A stretch of 29,125 bases of DNA from Pelargonium nanum (Eukaryota; Streptophyta; Magnoliopsida; Geraniales; Geraniaceae), in NCBI GenBank assembly GCA_036897485.1, contig JAYMTF010000852.1, forward strand, positions 1 to 29,125, written 5' to 3'. Numbering within the stretch: the first letter of the stretch is position 1; every line of letters starts with the position of its first letter. The position numbers and the translations under genes were made by a program. The notes under the pieces are model-generated. The model was given only the letters and a program-made list of their open reading frames with translations. It had not been told where the DNA came from and ran no database searches. Of the stretch, positions 20,681-29,125 are shown one piece after another.

Positions 20681-23600
20681 TCATCTCCACTGTGGACTGT
20701 GGGATGCAAAGAACTGGAAATCGGGAAGAGTGACTTCCAAACGCCGGAGCCAGCTATCAGCAGCTTGCATTAGAGAGTTAGCTTGCTCACATTCGTTGTA
20801 TCCACTGGGAGTCACGATTGAACCTCTCAACTTGTAGGAAGCAAGACCAAAAACGGGCAGTGAAATCTTTGAGGATGCATCAACTCCATAGACCTTCCTG
20901 CCACTTGAAGGATGGAGCTGCTGCTGCCCTTTGCCTGTATCAGTCATAACCAAAGCAATGAGATCATGTTATTTAAGAGAAACACAACGTTGAATGTTAT
21001 GAGAGGAAGTGGCATACTTCTAGAATGTGTTGATAAGCAATGGAAAGTTAGAAAAGATGCATCCAAATTTTGTAGGGTTTGGCCCATAGGTATTCTGTAT
21101 ATAGGATACCTGCATCAAAGTTTCAAATCATCAATGATGAATTTTTTTACATGATCAAATAGAAGGATAGGTTAAATAACATATCAATGTTCAATATGTA
21201 AAGTAAATGAGAAATTACCAGGCCACAGATATCCAACTTGCAGGCAATAGATCACAGCTCTTGTACATGCTGAGCTCTGGAAACTGAGACGAAAGATTTG
21301 AAACCTGAAAGGTAATGGAAAGGTGCCCCAAGCATCTAAGTCAGGAAAATGAATCAGAGTAAAACAAAATTTAATACTCTTCATAACAAAGACTTGCCTT
21401 GTCAAACAAAGGCTGACGGTGATGGGGTTGTTCTTGTTCTAAATATTCGAATACAAGAACCCCAGGTGAGTTGCAAATCTCAGTTTCATCACTGGATGAA
21501 CTCATAGGAGGTATGTCTCTCATAGTGAGTTTACTCATTCTTTGAGCGTTCAAGTTCAGATTGTGCTGAACCCATTTTCCATCCACAGCACCTTTTGCAC
21601 GTCTCTCTGCTTCACAGTCGCTGCTACCAGCACTACTAGTCTCCCTCGAAGATTCAGCATCACTATCCTCTCCAGGCCTCCTGGTAACATGCCAGAAGAA
21701 CTAATGATTATTGAGCATTTCAGAAAACACATTTTGTTCAAGCGCATGAGAAACATAGTGGATGAAGTAATTTTTACAGTAACTTTTATCCCGGTAGAGG
21801 GAGATAACTTTACACAAAGTCCGGTTGGAAGAACAGTGAAAGAGAAGAATCCCTTTGACAACCTCCTCATCCTCAACAAATTATTTCATCCAAACAGGGA
21901 ATTATGAAGCAAAGATAAGAGATAAGACGTGAAAAAACAACAGTCCGCCCTCAAAAAAAAAAATCCTCACGAGGTGATTTCACAAGGGCAAAAAGGCGTT
22001 TTGAGTACGCCTTGCACAAGACATACTCTATTTCATAACTATTGGCTGAAAGAAATTAGCAACTAAAACAGAATCTGCTGTGATTGAAAGCTAAGACTAA
22101 AGCAAAAGAAATACTATAAGTCACAACTGGGTGATGAAACATGGAAGTGGGACGTTGACAGAAACATTTTCCATCCAGATGTCAACCAGAGTGCACTATT
22201 CAACTATGAAAAGATTTGTCGTTTATTGCACATAGATACCATTAAGAGCTATGGACAATTAAGGCAAGAAAGGCGCCGAAGACGAGGAAGTCTGGACTCT
22301 TGAATGAAGTTAATTATGACAAGATGCGGCATTAAGGGGTATATGTCAATAGGGCATACGTAAGCCTTGGGTAACGGACACAATAATTTTATACAAAGCT
22401 ACCAAAAGAAACATGTATATTTACTTATTTAATCACACGTGTAAGGAATGTATATCATGCCTTTAATGCAACGATATTGATAAATTGTTCATTGGGTGAG
22501 TGATTCAAATTTCAAGGTACGATGATTATAAGTACGTGAAACAACAATGGGTTAAAGGTGAGCATATTGTAAATAGCATCATATCCAACTGGAGCCAATA
22601 AACATTAACAAAGAAAGTATACGTCACCCCCAATCAAAGGCAACAAATATTGACAACAACAAAAAAGCATAAACGACCTCACCTCAGCCTCTTTGGGTCT
22701 ATATACAGTTGTATACCCGACAAGGACGGGACATAATATTGGTTAACGGAATCACTTCCATTCAACAACAGCGGCACTCCCACCCCATAAACACTCCATT
22801 CTTTGTACGAGTCCCACAAATCCCCGAGGGAAAAGAATGGTTGCCTATCAGCATCACGAGTTCTCCATCCCTTCTTTCTTACCTGTAATCGCAAATGCTG
22901 CTAATTTCATATTTGAGCTCTAAATAAGTAATCACATTTGCTATTGCGCAATCCGAAACAAAACACACTTCCATTCCAAATCGTAAACTAGACTAGCTGA
23001 CTTAATAGAACCCTTACAGAATAGTATCAAGATTTAGGGCAAAATAGCTATGATCAAAAGATTTAACTAAAACCACCTGATCGCATCCTAACATCTGGTT
23101 AAGCAATAAGTATATTATGTAGTCTGTACAAGCTACACCCATAGTTCCGTGTCCCAGTGTAATATGTTCCTTGTACCACAATGTTCACAAATGCTATGTC
23201 TTGATAGTGAAATCAAATGACTAGAAATTTCAGACAGTGAACTTTCATGAAAGAAAAAGCTATCTCAATTGTTAATTTCAATTTTGTTTTCTTCTATTTC
23301 CTCAGCAACCAAACAAGGTCAACAAGATAAAAAGGAAATGGTAAAGCCTGTAAAACAAATAAAAAACCTAATTCCGTGCTTCATTGTCATAATGAAGTGA
23401 TTACTGGAATAGTAAAGAAACCACAAACTTTCCAAACGAATTGTCGGCAACCAAACAGAGCCAGAGTTTTCACAGTACCTCAGAGAAGTACTGAACCGGA
23501 ACAAATGGAGTGACCGATTCCATGAGCCGATCCAAGTTGGTGGAATCGCCCTGCCGCCCGGTCGGAGAAGAAGAGCAGACAAAATTGGGCCTCGAGTTCG

Positions 23601-23772
23601 ACAATGTCGTCGACTCGTCCGAGTCGGTCCGGCTCTCCACCGACTCGACCTTGTCCTCTTCCCTCAGAACAGGCCTCTGAAGCTGCCTCTGCAGCCGCCT
23701 CATCGCCGGAGGGTTGTAGAATCGGTTGGAGCCGTGAGTCCGAGTCACGGCGAAGCCGCCTGAGTTGGACAT
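20681..23772 (-). CDS. DUF789 family protein, six exons
   Basis: Exons (complement): 23479-23772, 22683-22882, 21398-21680, 21219-21304, 21018-21109, 20681-20934, giving 402 aa. Conserved DUF789 stretches are clear: [20 protein letters not shown], then [24 protein letters not shown] with VPLLLNGSD, then [20 protein letters not shown] and [10 protein letters not shown]. The family is plant-specific with no settled biochemical role; no signal peptide, membrane span or known catalytic motif is seen. The N-terminus (98 aa, exon 1) is Arg- and Ser-rich and probably disordered. Exon 3 ends AAG/GCAAGT, a GC donor; the other introns are GT-AG. Exon 5 ends at AGAA/GTATGC, chosen because it keeps the frame into exon 6. 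Confidence 0.88.
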
Positions 23773-24420
23773 TACGCGAAAATAACTCAATCAATTGGGA
23801 TCAAACACGGGAGTTGAATCGCTCTGGGATTGAAATTGGGTAAAGGTAAAGAGGGGGTTTTGGTAGGGTTTCAAAGTGAGAATTTTGAGAGGAAGTGAAA
23901 GGTCATGGCGATGCCCACCAAGTGTTTGTGTTTATGTCTCAGTGTGTTGTTGTGAGGTTGGATTTGAAAGAACCAAAGAGTCAAGGACTGAGAAAGGTAG
24001 ACGACGATGGAATTGTGTTTTTTCACTTCAATGCAAAATATAGAAAAAAAGAAAATATATATATCGAGAACTGTTGTTTGTGTGTTGTGTTGTGTACTGT
24101 GAAATGTAAGCTAAGCTGTAAAGCTCTCTCTCTCTCTCTCCGGTTCTTTGTTTGTAGCCTTCGATGAAGAAGAAAAAAAACACCAATAATGACGCCTTAA
24201 ATGGCATATTTGGACAACCTCGATTGACGCATGAGGACTCCCGGCATACCCTAATTACAATTTAGCCCTTCCCTTTTACTTTTAGAATTCTACTTCAAAA
24301 TATCAGTTTCCCAACGTGCATACGATCTTTTGAATGGAAATGATTCTTGTTATCGATGGAGTTCTTAACTTAAAAACATTCATTGTAATGAAAAATTTTA
24401 TAACAATTGTCATTTGACTT
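23773..24420. other. DUF789 leader and promoter region
   Basis: Upstream sequence of the DUF789 gene on the minus strand. A CT dinucleotide run lies at about 24123-24141. Plus-strand frames here (for example 23895-24167) show no family resemblance and are ignored. Confidence 0.45.
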
Positions 24421-24439
24421 ACGATACAAGTTGTTAAAC

Positions 24440-24800
24440 ATGGGATTCGTAAACTTTGGGTGGTTGGTGGCGTATTGACGTCGGTTGAAGTGTGAGGTGG
24501 ACTTATTTATTGTATTGCTCTGATAAATAAAAAGGATATTGGTAGACATGTTCATGGATATTCAAGAGTTGATGAGGCGGGATATGTTTCTAGAGCTAAG
24601 ACATGTGTAGAAGAGAACTAGGTAACGGATGCTCTTGTTCTGCTTGCAGGAGGTCCTTGAATGATTGAAGGTTGGGAAAGCTATGTCAGCCGAAGTGGTA
24701 GGTCATGCGAAATGACACACTGGTGTTGCCACTCCGAGGTGAATGAGGACTTAGTCCTTGTTTTTTTGTTGCAGGATGTCCCAATAGTCGGGTTTTGTTA
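24440..24800 (+). repeat. Possible degenerate LINE/RNase H relic
   Basis: Around 24551-24656 one frame reads YVSRAKTCVEEN, a stop, then VTDALVLLAGG. That resembles the REANQVADALAKLA box near the end of plant RNase H (RVT_3) domains in LINE polyproteins. The surrounding DNA has stops in all frames. Evidence is one short motif, so this is tentative. Confidence 0.3.
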
Positions 24801-25210
24801 CGTTTGTTAGATGTTATTGAACATTTTCATCATCATATATTATTCCAATCGATATTCACATAGGTACATTAACATCTAATGTCTTTTGTTAACGACTTGT
24901 ATAATCTAACACTTATTTATTACTATATTAAAGAAGTAACGAAAAATCTTAACAATAATTCAATAATTTTTACTAAGAATGTGTGCTATGTATGATTTGA
25001 ATATAATTAAGCATGTAATCAAATAAAACAATGAACCTGTGTATCATGTTTTTCATATTTATTACCAATTTTTGCTCAATAAATTCAAACATGTGAAGTT
25101 TATTAAAGCAATATGATTCCATCAAATAACTATTAATTATGTTTTCCATGTAGAAAAAAGTATTTGAAGTCAACTTATTTCTGGATAAGATGGTGTATGT
25201 TATTTAAATT

Positions 25211-25270
25211 AACTTCTAGAATCCAAGTGTTTGGTTTAAAAAAAAAAAAAAAACTTCTAGAATCCAAGTG
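25211..25270 (+). repeat. Minimal poly(A) insertion between 19-bp direct repeats
   Basis: AACTTCTAGAATCCAAGTG occurs at 25211-25229 and again at 25252-25270. Between them is only TTTGGTTT and a run of about 14 A (16 including the start of the second repeat). This is the layout of a severely 5'-truncated retroposon with its target-site duplication. Confidence 0.7.
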
Positions 25271-25644
25271 AAGGCCTGCACATGGATCGGGGAACAAGAT
25301 AATTCAGGCTAAAATAAAAAATAAAAATAAAAGTTTATTATCGGATTATTTAATTCAAAGTTAGAAATTGTAAAATCATATATTTGAAGGGTAATTAGAT
25401 AAAGTACATATAGTATATAATATATTGTACCACATGCTTCTATGGATTTTTGTTTTCGATAAGCAAGCGGTACCTTTTATCATGCTTTTATGGAGTGATG
25501 GAGTAAGAGTTACTGAATCCTCATGTTCACATTTCTCTATCAATTATCTTTCAAACAAATGTTTACATGGCATTAACTACATTTTTTAAGAATGATTATT
25601 TCGCACATGAGATGAGATCCAATGCGCGCACACTAAGGTCACTT

Positions 25645-25693
25645 AATGTGATTTGTTTTTTCTCTTCAAAAAAAAAAATGTGATTTGTTTTTT
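25645..25693 (+). repeat. Minimal poly(A) insertion between 17-bp direct repeats
   Basis: AATGTGATTTGTTTTTT occurs at 25645-25661 and 25677-25693, separated by CTCTTC and a run of about nine A. Same layout as the insertion at 25211-25270. Confidence 0.65.
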
Positions 25694-27138
25694 GATGTAG
25701 CCCCAATTCAAATACTCGGAAAGATGGACTCAAAATCCAAAATTAGTGGACTTGAATCAAGACTCGAGTCTTACGCAACATTCACACATAAACGGAAAGA
25801 AAACTCAGTTATCAAATTTTGTTTGATCCTAGTATAAAAAAAGCGCATTACTTCTTATTGTCATCATTATAAAAAGTGGATACGTTATCAACTGATGTTG
25901 CTACCTCTTTTGTCAATGTATACTGTTTGTATAGATTAAACTTCATGTAAAAATTTTGGATGGTAAATACATTTTTTTACAATTGTAAATAATTTAGGTA
26001 CCAATTAAACAATATAGTAAATTTTTGTGTATATAAATAAAAATTCGTGTGCCATTTAAAGTGGCATAGCTTTTTGTGTATTCTCAGCGGCAGGTTTTAG
26101 GATTTAGCAAACTGCCTCATTATTTTGGGCAACAAATAGAAAAGGAACCCACAATTTTTAGATTCCTATCCGCTCATCATGTGGATTTGTAACTACACTA
26201 AAGTGTATATAAATGTAAAATTAATTTAATTAGAGGGTCATAAATGTCATTATAACTGAGATTACAGACAAAGACCGGTCCAAGTAATTTGACTAATTTC
26301 TTTTTTTATATAGGCCTGGTATATATAATTAGATGATAAATGTAATTTCATTTTCAAATTTTCAATGGATATTTTATTTTTTATATTTTCCTACCAAAAG
26401 ATAAGATTTTATATCCAATGTAAGAAATTTTGACAAATATGGATATTTTAGATTCTTATAATCAAATTAACATTATGCCACATGTATATAGTATAAATGA
26501 AAAAGACTACAAATTCGACTCCCGTGGCTATAGGATTACATTACATTTTTCTATGCCTAATTCTCAAATTCGACAATTGAGAAAATTTCCCAAACATTTC
26601 TATTTTCCCTCATTGGATAGCCAAAAATCGAGTAATAGGTTATTTGCTTATCATAGAGGCAACACTCTTGCGCTCGTCCCTCTCAAGATGGCATCTCTAA
26701 GGATCTATCTAACTCAAAGTAAAATTATACCAAAAACACTTAATACTTTATCTTAAGGTCAATTTGTAGATTTCTCTTCAATATTTTTCTCCAAAGAGCT
26801 ACACATCAAGGTGCTTATCTCACACCCTCGTCAAGATATTTCACAAATTTAACCATTTTCATCTAATTGACCTACCCTCTCAACATGAGAAACTAACTCA
26901 ACTCGCTCGGACTATATGGTTAGAGTTGAAAGTTAGAATTCAAACCGATAAACTAATCCGAACAATTTTTGAATTCAGAAAAGTCTTCTCATTTAACAAT
27001 AAGATTTTTAAATTTGATATGCTCCTTACAAATTTCACCGGATTCAAACTGCCCTTTTATCAATTCGGATAAAAAATATGAATAGTCAATCATGTATCGT
27101 TGTATAATCATTTACCATTTTTTATTTAAAAAATGAAT

Positions 27139-27640
27139 AAGGTCCAAATTAGTCCTTGAACTGTCCATTTCGTGCCATTTTAGTCTCTCAACAATCAAAC
27201 GTGTCAATTTAGTACATAAATCATGCAAATGAGCCAGTTTAGTCCAAACGTTTTAAAAAATCGAGTCATTTAAGGACATTCCGTCAAATTTGTTAACGGA
27301 ACCGTTAAATTACAATAAAAAAAATATTCTAAATTGACACGTTTGATAGTTGAGAGACTAAAATGACACGAACTAGATAGTTCAGAGACTAAGTTGAACA
27401 TTTTTCGTAATATTAATCATTGCCACATCATCCATTTACTATTAAACAATATTTTTATTGTAATTTTAACGGCTCTGTTAAAAAATTTGACGGAATGTCC
27501 TTAAACGACTCAATTTTTGAAAATGTTTGGACTAAGTTGGCTCGTTTGCATAACTTATGTACTAAATTGGCATGTTTGATAGTCGAGGTACTAAAATAGC
27601 ACGAACTGGATAATTTAGAGACTAATTTGAACATTTTCTT
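27139..27640. mobile_element. Foldback element with inverted arms of about 200 bp
   Basis: The left arm (about 27139-27330) and the right arm (about 27440-27640, inverted) match along most of their length. Landmarks are GTCCAAATTAGTCC / TTCAAATTAGTC, AATTTAGTACATAA, TTAGTCCAAAC, AAGGACATTCCGTCAAATT and CCGTTAAA. The middle (about 27331-27410) is another inverted copy of the outer arm only (TTGACACGTTTGATAG ...), giving a nested structure. No coding capacity. The arms resemble non-autonomous Mutator-like or foldback repeats common in eudicots; a clear target duplication was not found. Confidence 0.75.
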
Positions 27641-28130
27641 TTTAATTAATCATCAATGAAAAATGAATCTTTTCACTAAATTTTTGCTTTCAAAGTCTTT
27701 CTCATTCCTGTTATTCATCTCATGCATAGTTGACATTCACAATCAATTTAGGGACTACAAAGCAATTATAGATTTAAAAATGAAAATAAATCCTAATAAG
27801 AAGAAACAAAGCAAACAAAATATAGCTACTAATTCTCTCTCCCATGAGTCCACTTTAGAGCAAAACACTTGAACGAAGCCATGAGAGGAAGCATCTAGAA
27901 GACTGGAGATCAGGGTAAGTGCAATTTTTGTGTGAACATTATAAGACCCTAACACAAGATTCTTCTTGTATATTATAAATCAAAGCCCATATAAATAAAC
28001 ATATATAGCAATCCATATAATAAACATGCCCAACCCATTTTATCTCAACACACTTACTTGGTTATGATTTGAAATGAATTTAATATTTTATCAACTATAC
28101 CTTCTCTCTTCTCTCTTGCTTCTCTTCCTT
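27641..28130. other. Intergenic AT-rich DNA
   Basis: No gene or repeat recognised. A plus-strand frame at 27663-27872 and its minus-strand counterpart look like chance. The right end becomes pyrimidine-rich (about 28098-28140). Confidence 0.35.
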
Positions 28131-28194
28131 TCTCTACACCTAAACAGTGATCATCTAAATTTTCACTCAGTCAGCAACTCAAAGTTTTCAAGCA

Positions 28195-28288
28195 TGGAGC
28201 TTCTCTTGGTTATTTCTCTATGTGTACTCCTTCTCTTCACTTGAGCTTCCATAAGATCTCATGCTCTATTGCCACTTGCTGATTTAGG
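28195..28288 (+). pseudogene. Possible leftover first exon with a signal-like start
   Basis: After a CT-rich, leader-like stretch (28098-28194) an ATG opens MELLLVISLCVLLLFT and then a TGA. Reading past it gives ASIRSHALLPLADLG up to a donor-like TTAG/GTAAAT at about 28289. It looks like the first exon of a gene with a hydrophobic N-terminus whose remainder is absent, or a leader exon of the hAT gene that follows. The family is not recognised. Confidence 0.25.
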
Positions 28289-28615
28289 TAAATTAAATCT
28301 CATTTGCTTGAATTGATTGAATTTTGAAATTGATAGCTATTTTGTTGGTATTAATTAGTGAATGATTCTTGAATAAATCATGTATTTATGTTGTTTGTTG
28401 CTACATATCTGATTAAATAATCGTTTACTTTACTTATATTTAATTTCTAATTTGCTTGGTTTAGAAAAAATAGAAACAAAAAAAGTTTGATTTTGGATTT
28501 GATAGTTTATGTAAACTTTTAAGAAATTAGGGTTGCAGATTTGCAATAGGATTATCTAGTTAAGTTAATAATTGTTTTCTTAACACTTTTCATTATCATT
28601 GAATATATACAGGAT

Positions 28616-29066
28616 ATGGACAAGTTTGTTATAAAAAAAATTCAAATTAAATGCAAGTATAAGCAACCAAAGCAGGTTGATCCAAGCGGTTTAAGCGCTT
28701 TGGATTCTCTTAGAGGTCTCTGATTCGAGTCTTCCTTCATGCGGTATAGGGTGGGTTATCTGGGGTTATAGGGGAGAGCTACCCCCTGTTGTGTAGCTCA
28801 ACTGATAAAAAAATGCAAGTAGAAGCACAACAGAGACAACTATCTGTGATCTTAATAAGAAGAAAAATATTGAGTTTGATCCAGATAATCTTCTCGGTGA
28901 TTCTGGTTTGCGATTTCTCATCTCTACGTATCATATAAATGAGCAAGATCTTGTTCGTAGAGCATACTTTCAAAAATGTCCATGTCAACCCCAACTTAGC
29001 CAATTTTCTTGGTAAGAATTTGGAAGTACACGAAGAATGTTTAATAAAAGTTGGTATAACACTTTT
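28616..29066 (+). pseudogene. hAT transposase fragment with TTF-type zinc finger (ZMYM1-like)
   Basis: The part at 28845-29066 reads DNLLGDSGLRFLISTYHINE then QDLVRRAYFQKCPCQPQ, and after an in-frame TAA, EFGSTRRMFNKSWYNTF. This is the N-terminal TTF-type zinc-finger region of plant hAT-like 'zinc finger MYM-type protein 1-like' proteins (GLR.PISSYH ... VRRAYLQKGPCQP ... FN..W). An ATG at 28616 (MDKFVIKKIQIKCK) behind a TATACAG acceptor-like site may be its start. The frame is broken by a SINE insertion (28666-28812), a one-base frame difference across it, and the TAA near 28994. A CACTA end interrupts it at 29067. Confidence 0.7.
28651..28827 (+). mobile_element. Full-length tRNA-derived SINE with target-site duplication
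   Basis: The body (28666-28812, 147 bp) has an A-box-like TGATCCAAGCGG (28678-28689), a B-box-like GATTCGAGTCT (28721-28731), and an ending of AACTGATAAAAAAA. It is flanked by ATGCAAGTATAAGCA (28651-28665) and ATGCAAGTAGAAGCA (28813-28827), a 15-bp duplication with one mismatch. The near-identical flanks suggest a fairly recent insertion into the hAT fragment. SINEs encode no protein and use LINE machinery. Confidence 0.85.
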
Positions 29067-29125
29067 CACTACAAGAAAAAGGCTTATCAGGGACGGGTCA
29101 AAATCCGTCGCTAATCAGAGACGGA
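29067..29125 (+). mobile_element. Terminus of a CACTA (En/Spm) transposon, cut by window edge
   Basis: It begins CACTACAAGAAAAA, the canonical CACTA terminal repeat, followed by subterminal GGGACGG, CCGTC and GAGACGG repeats in both orientations. The 3-bp duplication copy would be TTT at 29064-29066. The element extends beyond the window, so size and coding content are unknown. Confidence 0.9.

Larger units (their letters stand above)
24801..27138. other. Gene-poor AT-rich region
   Basis: No gene is supported. A 108-codon plus-strand frame (26430-26756) matches nothing I recognise, has no plausible promoter or leader, and lies in decayed AT-rich sequence. Two short A-tailed insertions flanked by direct repeats occur at 25211-25270 and 25645-25693 (separate entries). 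Confidence 0.45.

Noticed and set aside
23480-23843. Long alternative frames over DUF789 exon 1
   Set aside because: GC-rich, Arg/Ser-coding sequence opens several frames; only the frame giving the conserved [14 protein letters not shown] block is supported.
26430-26756. 108-codon plus-strand frame in the repeat-rich region
   Set aside because: No recognised domain, no leader or promoter signal and AT-driven composition; probably chance.
28195-28242. Sixteen-residue hydrophobic peptide as a functional small gene
   Set aside because: It is only a signal-peptide-like stretch ending in TGA, without a mature part; more likely a leftover exon or chance upstream frame.
1-29125. Biosynthetic or defence gene cluster
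   Set aside because: The seven genes belong to unrelated families with mixed orientations; no shared pathway is visible.

Overview
The window is nuclear DNA of a flowering plant, most likely a eudicot. It has spliced genes with GT-AG introns and plant-only families: COBRA-like, type-B response regulator, SYP4 syntaxin, Di19, and DUF789. The intergenic DNA is AT-rich and littered with plant transposon relics (CACTA, hAT, Stowaway-like, tRNA-derived SINE). I cannot name the species from sequence alone.

Layout from left to right. (1) 1-1083: intergenic, opening with the outer end of a hAT-like element. (2) 1084-3813 (+): a COBL7-type GPI-anchored cell-wall protein in two exons. (3) 4245-6076 (-): a type-B two-component response regulator in six exons, convergent with COBL7. 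(4) 7012-7510: a Stowaway-like element carrying an RNase H fragment. (5) 7948-10450 (-): an SYP41/42/43-type TGN syntaxin in eight exons, divergent from (6) 11210-13990 (+): a Di19-type zinc-finger protein in five exons with an apparent U12 AT-AC intron. The two genes share a promoter region with GGCCCA-type (site II) motifs. (7) 14792-16870 (-), with a non-coding leader exon near 17887: a LIMYB-like protein with two Myb/SANT-like units. (8) 18985-19267: a 283-bp CACTA-type miniature element just upstream of (9) 19378-20292 (+): an intronless GH18 chitinase-2-like gene. (10) 20681-23772 (-): a DUF789 protein in six exons, one with a GC donor. (11) 23773-29125: gene-poor, repeat-rich DNA with a LINE-like relic, tiny poly(A)-tailed insertions, a foldback element, and a nested hAT/SINE/CACTA cluster running off the end.

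The seven genes are unrelated housekeeping, signalling and defence functions; nothing suggests a cluster or pathway. No CRISPR, operon, phage or wholly new gene system is visible. The most unusual features are the AT-AC intron in the Di19 gene, three minimal retroposition-like footprints (one with an empty-site copy inside the same intron), the domain-plus-intron duplication in the LIMYB-like gene, the CACTA element in the chitinase promoter, and the nested transposons at the right edge. Exon models were read by eye from splice signals, frame continuity and remembered family sequences; no search was run.
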